64,000 nucleotides of DNA. It comes from Rhizobium etli_C (GTDB taxonomy: Bacteria > Pseudomonadota > Alphaproteobacteria > Rhizobiales > Rhizobiaceae). Below the pieces are notes generated by a model. That model was not told where the DNA came from, did not search any database, and saw nothing but the letters and a program-made list of their open reading frames with translations. The stretch is taken from the NCBI RefSeq assembly GCF_014198605.1, contig NZ_JACIHU010000001.1. One strand, given 5' to 3'. The translations under genes and the position numbers were made by a program. Shown piece by piece: positions 8,677 through 17,338 of this stretch (the first letter of the stretch is position 1; every line of letters starts with the position of its first letter).

Positions 8677-9906
8677 TTAGCGGTGTGCGTTCAGCGAAAT
8701 GACGTTATGCATCGTCTCATCCGCCGTCGACATGAACTTCTTGATGTTGCGCGCAGCCTGGCGGATGCGGTGTTCGTTCTCGACAAGCGCCAGACGGACG
8801 TAGTCGTCGCCCATTTCGCCGAAGCCGATGCCCGGGGCAACGGCGACGTCGGCCTTCTCGACCAAGAGCTTGGAAAATTCCAGCGAACCGAGATGACGGA
8901 ACTTCTCCGGGATCTTCGCCCAGGCGAACATCGTCGCAGCCGGCGGCGGCACGTCGAAGCCGGCCTTGCCGAAGCTTTCGACCATGACGTCGCGGCGGCG
9001 CTTATAGACGTTGCGGACTTCGGCAATGTCGGAGCCGTCACCGTTCAGAGCGTGGGTCGCCGCTACCTGGATCGGCGTGAAGGCGCCGTAGTCGAGGTAG
9101 GATTTGACGCGGGTGAGCGCCGCGATCAGCCGCTCGTTGCCGACGGCAAAGCCCATGCGCCAGCCGGGCATGGAGAAGGTCTTCGACATCGAGGTGAACT
9201 CGACGGTCACATCCATCGCGCCCGGCACTTCGAGAACCGACGGCGGCGGGGCGCCGTCGAAGTAGATCTCCGAATAGGCAAGGTCGGAGAGCACGATGAT
9301 GTCGTGCTTCTTGGCGAAAGCGATGACGTCCTTGTAGAAATCGAGCGTCGCGACGAGGGCGGTCGGGTTCGAGGGGTAGTTGAGGATCAGCGCCAGGGGC
9401 TTCGGGATCGAATGCCGGACGGCGCGCTCGAGCGGCGGGAAAAAGCTCTCATCCGGCTCAACCGACATCGAACGGATCACCCCGCCCGCCATCAGGAAGC
9501 CGAAGGCGTGGATCGGATAGGTCGGGTTCGGGCAGAGGATGACGTCGCCGGGCGCGGTGATCGCCTGCGCCATGTTGGCGAAGCCTTCCTTGGAGCCCAA
9601 GGTGGCGACCACCTGCGTATCCGGGTTGAGCTTAACGCCGAAACGGCGGGCATAGTAGGCGGCCTGGGCGCGGCGCAGGCCCGGAATGCCCTTGGAGGAG
9701 GAATATCGGTGGGTGCGCGGGTCCTGCACGACCTCGCACAGCTTGTCGACGATCGCCTGGGGAGTGGGAAGGTCAGGGTTTCCCATGCCGAGATCGATGA
9801 TATCGGCGCCGCCCGCTCGCGCGCTTGCTTTCAAACGGTTGACCTGTTCGAAAACATAAGGCGGCAAACGCCGGACTTTGTGAAACTCTTCCATTTCATT
9901 CCCCAT
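8677..9906 (-). CDS. PLP-dependent class I/II aminotransferase (AlaC/LL-DAP aminotransferase-like)
   Basis: A 409-residue fold-type I aminotransferase. The PLP lysine is in EFTSMSKTFSMPGWRMGF, and ILNYPSNPTALVATLDFY is the conserved Asn/Pro region. The opening EEFHKVRRLPPYVFEQVNRLK is shared with E. coli AlaC (glutamate-pyruvate aminotransferase) and with proteins often labelled LL-diaminopimelate aminotransferase. The adjacent hom gene supports an amino-acid biosynthetic role, but the exact substrate cannot be read from sequence. Confidence 0.85.
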   Translation of the reverse strand: MGNEMEEFHKVRRLPPYVFEQVNRLKASARAGGADIIDLGMGNPDLPTPQAIVDKLCEVVQDPRTHRYSSSKGIPGLRRAQAAYYARRFGVKLNPDTQVVATLGSKEGFANMAQAITAPGDVILCPNPTYPIHAFGFLMAGGVIRSMSVEPDESFFPPLERAVRHSIPKPLALILNYPSNPTALVATLDFYKDVIAFAKKHDIIVLSDLAYSEIYFDGAPPPSVLEVPGAMDVTVEFTSMSKTFSMPGWRMGFAVGNERLIAALTRVKSYLDYGAFTPIQVAATHALNGDGSDIAEVRNVYKRRRDVMVESFGKAGFDVPPPAATMFAWAKIPEKFRHLGSLEFSKLLVEKADVAVAPGIGFGEMGDDYVRLALVENEHRIRQAARNIKKFMSTADETMHNVISLNAHR

Positions 9907-10114
9907 GGAAAGGCGGCATTTCGGCCGCGGTCGAAGTTCGTTCCGTCTCCCGGCGGCTGCGACACGAACTTCAGAATCGCAGCGCCGTATTCATCAGACC
10001 CAAGCCGCGCGGCAAATCTTTGACGAAAAGGCCGCGCAAAGCGCATTATCAGGAAAATTGCATCTTCCGTTCCATCCGGAAGGCTTTGCGTCCAAATTGC
10101 CTGAAAGGCAAGGT

Positions 10115-10528
10115 CTATTTGGAGATTTCGGAGAGCGTCTGCTCGCCGTGCTCGGCGGCCAGGCGGCGCATTTCGGCGACCCTGGCCTGATATTCGGCTT
10201 CCGAGATCGTGCCAGCCTTGCGTCGGGCGGCAAGCGCGGTCAGCTGATGCTGCAGTTCGGCCGCCTGCTCGTCGCTCATCTGGACATTGGCGGCCGTCAG
10301 CGGCGCGCCGAAATTCGGATAGCCGTCCGGTGACTTCGCAAGGCCGCCTTCGACCGCCTCGCCCTTGGTGGCCGGCATGACGACGGCGGTCGGTGCTGCT
10401 CGCTTGGCAGCGGCCGCGGCCTTCTCCTCCGCCGTCAGATTGCATCCGGCAAGGGCCATCGCCGCCGCGGCGCAGATCAATGCGGTGCGGTTGAAGGTTG
10501 CGATGCGCCGGATGCCGTTCTTCGTCAT
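10115..10528 (-). CDS. Lipoprotein with a SHOCT-like C-terminus
   Basis: A 137-residue protein with a lipoprotein signal (hydrophobic stretch residues 15-28, lipobox ALAGC, mature Cys near residue 29), an Ala-rich linker, and a C-terminal helix pair ALAARRKAGTISEAEYQARVAEMR. That helix pair resembles the SHOCT pattern (L-x-G-x-I-x-E-E-E-F). No enzymatic motif is visible. It is divergent from phaC, with which it shares a 104-base promoter region. Function unknown; probably envelope associated. Confidence 0.75.
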   Translation of the reverse strand: MTKNGIRRIATFNRTALICAAAAMALAGCNLTAEEKAAAAAKRAAPTAVVMPATKGEAVEGGLAKSPDGYPNFGAPLTAANVQMSDEQAAELQHQLTALAARRKAGTISEAEYQARVAEMRRLAAEHGEQTLSEISK

Positions 10529-10632
10529 GCCTCAAAATCCAGTTCTGACTGCTTCGACTGTTAAATTTGTCGCAGCCACAAAGCAATAGCACGAGCCGAT
10601 GCGGGTGGAACTTGTTTTCTCGTTCGGTCACG

Positions 10633-12543
10633 ATGTACAACGAAGAGATAAAAAGGGTGCTGCCGCCGGAGGAAATGGTGACCGACAGCAAGCAGGAGAG
10701 TGGCAGCCAGAAGAATGGCGGCAAGGCCGGTTTCGACGCAACCGATCTCGATCCCTATGTGCTGAAGGATCCCGAGACTATGGCGATGAATTTCGCCCGG
10801 GCGCTCGAAAATCTCGGGCAAGCCGCTTCGGCCTGGCTTGCGCCGCGCGAACGCGGCGAGATCAGCGAAACCGCCATCGATCCGATGGCCGACATGGTCA
10901 AGACGCTGTCGAAAGTCAGCGAATACTGGATTTCCGATCCCCGTCGCACCTTCGAGGCGCAGACGCAGCTGATGTCCTCGTTCTTCGGCATCTGGATGCG
11001 CTCGATGCAGCGCATGCAGAGCATGAGCGGACTGCAGGGCGAGCCCCTGCCGCCCGAGCCGGACACCCGCAAGGACAAGCGCTTCTCCGACGAGGACTGG
11101 GAGAAGAATCCGTTCTTCGATTTTCTGCGCCAGGTCTATTTCGTCACGACCGACTGGGTGGAGAAGCTGGTGTCGGAGACCGACGGCCTTGACGAGCACA
11201 CCAAGCACAAGGCCGGCTTCTACGTGAAGCAGATCACGGCAGCGCTTTCGCCGAGCAACTTCATCCCCACCAATCCGCAGCTCTATCGCGAGACGATTGC
11301 CAGCAACGGCGAAAACCTGGTGCGCGGCATGAAGATGCTCGCCGAGGATATTGCCGCTGGCCACGGCGAGCTTCGCCTTCGTCAGACCGACATGACGAAA
11401 TTCGCGGTCGGCCGCGACATGGCGCTGACGCCGGGCAAGGTGATCGCCCAGAACGACATCTGCCAGATCATCCAGTACGAGGCGTCGACCGAGACGGTGC
11501 TGAAGCGGCCGCTGCTGATCTGCCCGCCCTGGATCAACAAATTCTATATTCTCGACCTCAACCCGCAGAAATCCTTCATCAAATGGTGCGTCGACCAGGG
11601 TCAGACCGTCTTCGTCATTTCCTGGGTCAACCCGGATGCGCGCCACGCCGAAAAGGACTGGGCGGCCTATGCCCGCGAAGGCATCGATTTCGCGCTCGAG
11701 ATAATCGAGAAGGCGACCGGCGAGAAGGAGGTCAATGCCGTCGGTTACTGCGTCGGCGGCACGCTGCTCGCGGCAACGCTGGCGCTGCACGCCAAGGAAA
11801 AGAACAAACGCATCAAGACCGCCACGCTCTTCACCACCCAGGTCGACTTCACCCATGCCGGCGACCTGAAGGTCTTCGTCGACGAGGAGCAGCTTGCCGC
11901 GCTCGAAGAGCATATGAAGTCGGCCGGCTATCTCGACGGCTCGAAGATGTCGATGGCCTTCAACATGCTGCGCGCTTCCGAGCTGATCTGGCCTTATTTC
12001 GTCAACAGCTACCTCAAGGGCCAGGAGCCCCTGCCCTTCGACCTGTTGTTCTGGAACGCCGATTCGACCCGCATGGCGGCGGCAAATCATGCCTTCTATC
12101 TGCGCAATTGCTATCTCCGCAATGCGCTGACGCAGAACGAGATGATCCTCGACGGCAAGCCCGTGTCGCTGAAGGACGTGAAGATCCCGATCTATAATCT
12201 CGCCACCCGCGAGGACCACATCGCGCCTGCCAAATCCGTCTTCCTCGGCAGCCGGTTCTTCGGCGGCAAGGTGGAATTCGTCGTCACCGGTTCGGGACAT
12301 ATCGCCGGCGTCGTCAACCCGCCCGACAAGAAGAAGTACCAATTCTGGACGGGCGGCCCGGCCAAGGGCGAGTACGAAACCTGGCTCGAACAGGCGACCG
12401 AGACGCCGGGATCGTGGTGGCCGCATTGGCGAGCCTGGATCGAGACGCATGACGGCAGACGCGTTGCGGCGCGCAAACCCGGCGGCGATGCGCTGAATGC
12501 GATCGAGGAAGCGCCGGGAAGTTACGTGATGGAACGCGTCTGA
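10633..12543 (+). CDS. phaC: Class I poly(3-hydroxyalkanoate) synthase
   Basis: A 636-residue PHA synthase that polymerises 3-hydroxybutyryl-CoA into PHB at the granule surface. The lipase-like box GYCVGG holds the nucleophile Cys373. The partners are Asp528 in TREDHIAP and His556 in GSGHIAGVVNPP. The N-terminal PhaC_N region and the downstream KSFIKWCVDQGQTVF are typical of class I enzymes. ATG at 10633 gives 636 residues, the length I recall for rhizobial PhaC; the frame is open to a TTG at 10567, and an ATG at 10675 has a closer GGAGG. PHB is the main carbon reserve in rhizobia. Confidence 0.95.
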   Translation: MYNEEIKRVLPPEEMVTDSKQESGSQKNGGKAGFDATDLDPYVLKDPETMAMNFARALENLGQAASAWLAPRERGEISETAIDPMADMVKTLSKVSEYWISDPRRTFEAQTQLMSSFFGIWMRSMQRMQSMSGLQGEPLPPEPDTRKDKRFSDEDWEKNPFFDFLRQVYFVTTDWVEKLVSETDGLDEHTKHKAGFYVKQITAALSPSNFIPTNPQLYRETIASNGENLVRGMKMLAEDIAAGHGELRLRQTDMTKFAVGRDMALTPGKVIAQNDICQIIQYEASTETVLKRPLLICPPWINKFYILDLNPQKSFIKWCVDQGQTVFVISWVNPDARHAEKDWAAYAREGIDFALEIIEKATGEKEVNAVGYCVGGTLLAATLALHAKEKNKRIKTATLFTTQVDFTHAGDLKVFVDEEQLAALEEHMKSAGYLDGSKMSMAFNMLRASELIWPYFVNSYLKGQEPLPFDLLFWNADSTRMAAANHAFYLRNCYLRNALTQNEMILDGKPVSLKDVKIPIYNLATREDHIAPAKSVFLGSRFFGGKVEFVVTGSGHIAGVVNPPDKKKYQFWTGGPAKGEYETWLEQATETPGSWWPHWRAWIETHDGRRVAARKPGGDALNAIEEAPGSYVMERV

Positions 12544-12751
12544 CAAACGCCGGACGCATCTCTTTTTGAGACGTCATGGGAAAGTCCGGCGCCGCGTAAA
12601 CAAATTAGAAACCATAATTCGTCATCCTTACGAAACAGTCGGATGTCGCAAGCGGTCTAAATTCGGCCCATTTGCGCCATTACCGGCGCCGGCGAAGTGT
12701 AGTCAGTCAGTGCCGCCGGCCTGCGTAGCGAGTTTGAAAGACGAGTTTGGT

Positions 12752-14092
12752 ATGGCGTTTGCGGTCGGGGCGTTTAATGACGTCGCCTCTCTTGGCGGAT
12801 CTGCTGTTCGTTCGCGCAGATCTCGCGGCTTTCTTTACGGCGTCGTCGGCGCCGGATTTCTAACTTCGACATGGCTGATTGCGACCTTCGCGACAATGCA
12901 TTCGATCGGCGCACCCGTTTCCGCTTCCGAGAGCTTCACGCACGTCGCGTCGGCGCCGAAGTCCAAGCCGGCGACGTCTCACGAACGACTAATCCATGTC
13001 GGCAAAGCCGATCGGCTGGCCGCCTTCAATGCCAAGCCGGTCGTTGCCCTGACGGCTCATCTCATCCAATCGCATGCGCAAAAGTCCAATGCTGCCGCAG
13101 CAGCATCGCTGGCGCTTGCAAAGAATCGTCTTGTCACCCCTGCCGAACCGCCGGTCGCCGTTGCCGCGGCAACACCTTCCGACACCGCCAAATTCGTCAA
13201 GGACGATATCGTCACGCCGCCGGTCGAGCTTGCCCGGGAGGAGACACAAGAAGACAGTGGCGACCGCATCATCATTCCTTCCAAGGAAGCCGTCGCAGCC
13301 GTCGAACTCCCATCCCTGCTCGCTCTTGCCGATGCCAGGCCGCAGCAGATTGCGCCAACCCCGGTCGAGCCGACCGCGCCCGCCCTCAAGACGGCGTCGC
13401 TGCCGCAGGAAAAACCTGCGACGGTACAAGTAGCCGAGGCCGAAGAGCAGCAGCCCTTCGACCTCGTGCTGGCGCCGGATGCCGGTTCCGTGCCGCTGCC
13501 GATGGCGCGCCCGGACGGACTGATCGGCAAACCGGCCCCAGGCTCCAAGGAGTCGCAGCGTTCCGCCGAGCCCTTCCTTGCCTATGCCAAGCCGAACGCG
13601 CTGATCGAGGACGATGAGGACGACGCAGTCCCGCGTTACGACAAGCCGGTCTCGCCGAAGCTGCGCGCAGGTGTCGCCATCTACGATATCGAAAACAGCA
13701 CCGTCTATCTGCCGAACGGCGAACGGCTAGAGGCCCATTCTGGCCTCGGCAAGATGCGCGACAAGCCGCGCTTCGCCGACAAGAAGATGCGCGGACCGAC
13801 GCCGCCGCACACCTATATCCTCACCATGCGCGAGGCCCTGTTCCACGGCGTCGAAGCAATCCGGCTGACGCCGGTCGAGGGCTCGGACGCCATCTACGAC
13901 CGCGTCGGCCTGCTCGCCCATACCTACATGCTCGGCAAGAACGGCGATTCCAACGGCTGCGTCTCCTTCAAGGATTACAAGCGCTTCCTGGCCGCTTACA
14001 AGCGCGGCGAGATTAAGCAGCTGGTGGTCGTGCCGCGGCTGAACAACAAGCCGGCTTCGACTCTTGCCTCGCTGTTTTCATCGCGCAGCTGA
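12752..14092 (+). CDS. DUF2778 (Tlde1-like) protein with long low-complexity linker
   Basis: A 446-residue protein. Residues about 30-52 form a hydrophobic membrane anchor or signal. A long Ala/Pro-rich linker (about 60-300) leads to a C-terminal DUF2778 domain with PPHTYILTMREALFHGVEAIRL and the probable active-site patch KNGDSNGCVSFKDY. The same domain forms Tlde1, a type VI L,D-transpeptidase effector, but here no secretion genes are nearby. A housekeeping role on peptidoglycan in the periplasm is therefore more likely. The ATG at 12752 was chosen because upstream residues lack family character. Confidence 0.75.
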   Translation: MAFAVGAFNDVASLGGSAVRSRRSRGFLYGVVGAGFLTSTWLIATFATMHSIGAPVSASESFTHVASAPKSKPATSHERLIHVGKADRLAAFNAKPVVALTAHLIQSHAQKSNAAAAASLALAKNRLVTPAEPPVAVAAATPSDTAKFVKDDIVTPPVELAREETQEDSGDRIIIPSKEAVAAVELPSLLALADARPQQIAPTPVEPTAPALKTASLPQEKPATVQVAEAEEQQPFDLVLAPDAGSVPLPMARPDGLIGKPAPGSKESQRSAEPFLAYAKPNALIEDDEDDAVPRYDKPVSPKLRAGVAIYDIENSTVYLPNGERLEAHSGLGKMRDKPRFADKKMRGPTPPHTYILTMREALFHGVEAIRLTPVEGSDAIYDRVGLLAHTYMLGKNGDSNGCVSFKDYKRFLAAYKRGEIKQLVVVPRLNNKPASTLASLFSSRS

Positions 14093-14123
14093 TGGATAAG
14101 CAGGCGGCGGCCACCCATAAACG

Positions 14124-15281
14124 CTACTTCAACCAGCCAGCGATTCGCTCCACCGCCTCGGCGATCTCTGCCTGCAAGCCCGCATAAGACAAGCGCAGCG
14201 TGCGGTGTCCCTCCAGCGGATCGAAGTCCATGCCGGGGGTTGCGGCGACGTTGATTTCGGCGAGCATCCGTTTGGCAAAGCCCATACTGTCATTGGTGAA
14301 GCGCGAGACATCGAGATAGGCATAGAAGGCGCCGTCCATCGGCGAAGCCGGTGCGAGGCCGATCTTCGGCAGGCGATTGAGCAGCAGGTCGCGGTTGGCG
14401 GCATAACTTGCTTTGACTTTATCAAGTTCTTCGGATGCGCCGAGGGCGGCCGTGGCGGCGATCTGGGAGAGTTCGGGCGGGGAGATATAGAGGCTCTGCG
14501 CCACCCGCTCGATTGGCCGCACCAGGCGTTCAGGCAGCACCATCCAGCCGATTCGCCAGCCGGTCATGCAATAATATTTGGAGAAGGAGTTGATGACGAT
14601 CGCCTCGTCGGTCAGTTCGAGCGCGCTCGCCTCCTCGCCGGCAAAGGTCAGCCCATGGTAGATTTCATCGGAAATGAAGGCGATGGAATGGGCGGCGCAG
14701 TAATCCGAAAGCGCCTTCAGCCCCTCGCGACCGGTCACCGTGCCGGTCGGGTTGGCGGGGCTTGCGAGCAGCACGCCCTTCAGTCTCACGCCGCTTTCCT
14801 TCTGCACCGCCTCGAGGCTCTCGGGGGTGAGCGTGAAGTGGGTCTCGGCCGTTACCGGCACCTCGACGACCTTCAGACCCAGCGCGCCGAGAATATTGCG
14901 GTAGGCGGGGTAACCCGGTCTTGCGATCGCCACCGCATCGCCGGCGTCGAAGAGGGAGAGAAAGGCGAGATTGAAGCCAGCCGAGGAACCTGTGGTGACG
15001 GCAATGCGCGCCGGATCGATCTCCAGGCCGTGGCGATCCTTGTAATGCCAGGCAAGTGCCGATTTCAGCCGCGCCGTTCCCAGCGCGTCGGTGTAACCGA
15101 TCCGGCCTTCGGCGAGGGCTTCGCGTGCTGCTTCGAGCGCTGCCCGTGGTGCCGGATGCGAGGGTTGACCGACCGCCATCGAGATGACGGGATGTCCGCC
15201 CGCACGCCGCTTCGTCGCCTCCGCCAGCACGTCCATGGCATGAAAAGGCTCGACTTCGCTGCGTTTGGATATGGAAAACAA
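14124..15281 (-). CDS. PLP-dependent aminotransferase (AspC family)
   Basis: A 385-residue fold-type I aminotransferase. Visible are LASPANPTGTVTGREGL (substrate/cofactor loop), IAFISDEIYHGLTF, and the PLP-lysine motif VINSFSKYYCMTGWRIGWM. The substrate is undetermined. The best start is TTG at 15281, preceded by GAGAAA and giving the family-like MFSISKRSEVEPFHAMDVL; the first in-frame ATG (15233) would remove that segment. It converges with the DUF2778 gene and diverges from the DsbA-like gene. Confidence 0.85.
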   Translation of the reverse strand: MFSISKRSEVEPFHAMDVLAEATKRRAGGHPVISMAVGQPSHPAPRAALEAAREALAEGRIGYTDALGTARLKSALAWHYKDRHGLEIDPARIAVTTGSSAGFNLAFLSLFDAGDAVAIARPGYPAYRNILGALGLKVVEVPVTAETHFTLTPESLEAVQKESGVRLKGVLLASPANPTGTVTGREGLKALSDYCAAHSIAFISDEIYHGLTFAGEEASALELTDEAIVINSFSKYYCMTGWRIGWMVLPERLVRPIERVAQSLYISPPELSQIAATAALGASEELDKVKASYAANRDLLLNRLPKIGLAPASPMDGAFYAYLDVSRFTNDSMGFAKRMLAEINVAATPGMDFDPLEGHRTLRLSYAGLQAEIAEAVERIAGWLK

Positions 15282-15491
15282 GATCGTTTCTCGCTCGGCT
15301 TCTTCAATGACGGCCCGACAATTGCCGCATTAATCGGCTCATCACAATCCCGCGAGCGTTACGCGGGGATGAAAAATTCCTGTTTGAGCGGAACCGAACG
15401 CCCTCTACCTTGACGCGACGCATTCAAGTCCATTAACCCGGCGACGGTCTTCTCGATCGGGAGACCACTCATCGCCGTTGACGAGGATATC

Positions 15492-16250
15492 ATGGCCTTC
15501 TTCCCGAAAACCTTCACCGCACTGGCGCTTGCCGCATCGATCGCCCTTCCGTTTCCGGCGGCAGCGCTCGACGACCAGCAGAAGAAGGAGTTCGGCGAGT
15601 TCATCAAGCAATATCTGATCGAGAATCCCGAGATCATGCTCGATGTCCAGGAGGCCTTGCAGAAGAAGCAGGAGGCCCAGCGGCTGGCGAAAGCCAACAT
15701 GGCGATCGAACAGAACTCGACCGATATCTTCGATTCGAAGAACGACGTCACGCTCGGCAATCCGAAGGGCGACGTTACCGTCGTCGAGTTCTTCGATTAT
15801 AATTGCAGCTACTGCCGTCATGCGCTTCCCGACATGCAGGCGATGCTGAAAAAGGACAAGAACGTCCGATTCGTGCTCAAGGAATTTCCGATCCTCGGGC
15901 CGGATTCGGTCGCCGCCCACAAAGTGGCGGACGCCTTCCGCAAGCTGGCGCCTGAAAAATACGCCGATTTCCATGTCGCCCTGCTCAGCAGCGAGGGCCG
16001 CGCTTCGGACGATAGCGCGATCGCGGTTGCCGCCTCGCTCGGCGTCAGCGAAGACAAGATCCGCGCCGAGATGGCGAAGAGCCCGAACGACGGCATTGTC
16101 CAGGCGACCTACCAGCTCGCCTCCAGCCTGGGCATCAGCGGCACACCCTCTTACGTAATCGGCAATGAAATGGTGCCGGGCGCCGTCGGGCTCGACGATC
16201 TCGAAGCCAAGGTCAAGAATATGCGCAGCTGCGGCAAGACCGCCTGCTGA
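15492..16250 (+). CDS. DsbA-family periplasmic thiol-disulfide oxidoreductase
   Basis: A 252-residue exported protein with a signal peptide (residues 1-25, ending PFPAAA), a charged helical region, then a thioredoxin-fold DsbA/Com1-like domain. The redox motif CSYC is at residues 105-108 in VVEFFDYNCSYCRHALPDM, and the cis-Pro loop is SGTPSYVIGNE. It probably oxidises or isomerises disulfides in exported proteins. GAGG lies about seven bases before the ATG. Confidence 0.92.
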   Translation: MAFFPKTFTALALAASIALPFPAAALDDQQKKEFGEFIKQYLIENPEIMLDVQEALQKKQEAQRLAKANMAIEQNSTDIFDSKNDVTLGNPKGDVTVVEFFDYNCSYCRHALPDMQAMLKKDKNVRFVLKEFPILGPDSVAAHKVADAFRKLAPEKYADFHVALLSSEGRASDDSAIAVAASLGVSEDKIRAEMAKSPNDGIVQATYQLASSLGISGTPSYVIGNEMVPGAVGLDDLEAKVKNMRSCGKTAC

Positions 16251-16396
16251 GCAAGGCGGCCATCTCATCGCCAAAATCGAAGCGTTTCAGCCATGTGGAC
16301 AAATGTGGCGCGATTCCTGCCGGGCAATCCGTAAGGGCTTTCATTCAGCCTTCGCGGAGTCTATAGGTTGCCGTCGTGCATTTTACGGAACATTCG

Positions 16397-16834
16397 ATGA
16401 CGCAAACGATTTTCGTCCTGAACGGCCCCAACCTGAACATGCTGGGTAAAAGAGAACCCGGCATTTATGGCGGCAAGACGTTGAAGGACATCGAGGCGGA
16501 CTGCAAGGCCGCCGGCCGCGAACTCGGCTTCGATATCGATTTCCGCCAGAGCAATCACGAAGGTACGCTTGTGGATTGGTTTCACGAGGCCGACGAAAAG
16601 GCCGTCGGCGTCGCCATCAATGCAGGCGCGTACACGCACACCTCGGTCGCGCTGCATGATGCGATCCGCGCTATTTCCATTCCCGTCGTCGAACTCCACA
16701 TATCCAACGTCCATGCACGGGAAGAATTCCGCCACAAATCGATGATCGCGCCGGCATGCAAGGGCGTGATCTGCGGTTTCGGGCCTCACAGCTACATCCT
16801 GGCGCTGCATGCGCTGAAGAACATCACGGCATAA
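16397..16834 (+). CDS. aroQ: Type II 3-dehydroquinate dehydratase
   Basis: A 145-residue enzyme of the shikimate pathway (3-dehydroquinate to 3-dehydroshikimate), expected as a dodecamer. Signatures are FVLNGPNLNMLGKREPGIYG with the catalytic Tyr, and AINAGAYTHTSVALHDAI followed by VVELHISNVHAREEFRHKS with the catalytic His. ATG at 16397 gives the standard length; a frame start at 16376 would add seven unsupported residues. It directly precedes accB-accC, an order seen widely in alphaproteobacteria. Confidence 0.96.
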   Translation: MTQTIFVLNGPNLNMLGKREPGIYGGKTLKDIEADCKAAGRELGFDIDFRQSNHEGTLVDWFHEADEKAVGVAINAGAYTHTSVALHDAIRAISIPVVELHISNVHAREEFRHKSMIAPACKGVICGFGPHSYILALHALKNITA

Positions 16835-16854
16835 GAAGAAGACAGGGCAACACC

Positions 16855-17328
16855 ATGGCTGAAAAGAAATCGGGTATCGATCAGGCACTGATCCGCGATC
16901 TCGCCAACATTCTCAACGAGACGGATCTGACGGAGATCGAGGTCGAGCAGGATGACTTGCGCATCCGCGTTTCGCGCAACGGCGCGACGCAATATGTGCA
17001 GGCGCCGATCGCAGCACCGGCCTTTGCCGCGCCCGCAGCCGCCGCTCCGGCAGCGGCAGGTGCCGCGCCGGCCGCTGCCCCCACCCGCAATCCTGCCAAT
17101 GTCGTCAATGCGCCGATGGTCGGCACCGTCTATATGGCGCCGGCTCCGGGCGCGCGCCCCTTCATCGAGATCGGCGCCACCGTCAAGGAAGGCCAGACGC
17201 TGATCATCATCGAAGCGATGAAGACGATGAACCAGATTCCCTCGCCGAAGTCGGGCAAGGTGACCGAAATTCTCGTCGATGACGGACATCCCGTCGAATA
17301 CGGCCAAGCCCTCGTCGTCATCGAATAG
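16855..17328 (+). CDS. accB: Acetyl-CoA carboxylase biotin carboxyl carrier protein
   Basis: A 157-residue BCCP. The N-terminal part binds biotin carboxylase, an Ala/Pro-rich linker follows (about residues 47-78), and the C-terminal biotinyl domain carries the biotinylated Lys123 in IIIEAMKTMN. It carries carboxybiotin between AccC and the AccAD transferase for fatty acid synthesis. It starts 20 bases after aroQ, with accC 10 bases downstream. Confidence 0.97.
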   Translation: MAEKKSGIDQALIRDLANILNETDLTEIEVEQDDLRIRVSRNGATQYVQAPIAAPAFAAPAAAAPAAAGAAPAAAPTRNPANVVNAPMVGTVYMAPAPGARPFIEIGATVKEGQTLIIIEAMKTMNQIPSPKSGKVTEILVDDGHPVEYGQALVVIE

Positions 17329-17338
17329 GCCCTTGCCC

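Noticed and set aside
10561..12546. A 661-codon minus-strand frame opposite phaC
   Set aside because: phaC carries the full catalytic triad on the plus strand; the antisense frame has no domain and arises from codon bias.
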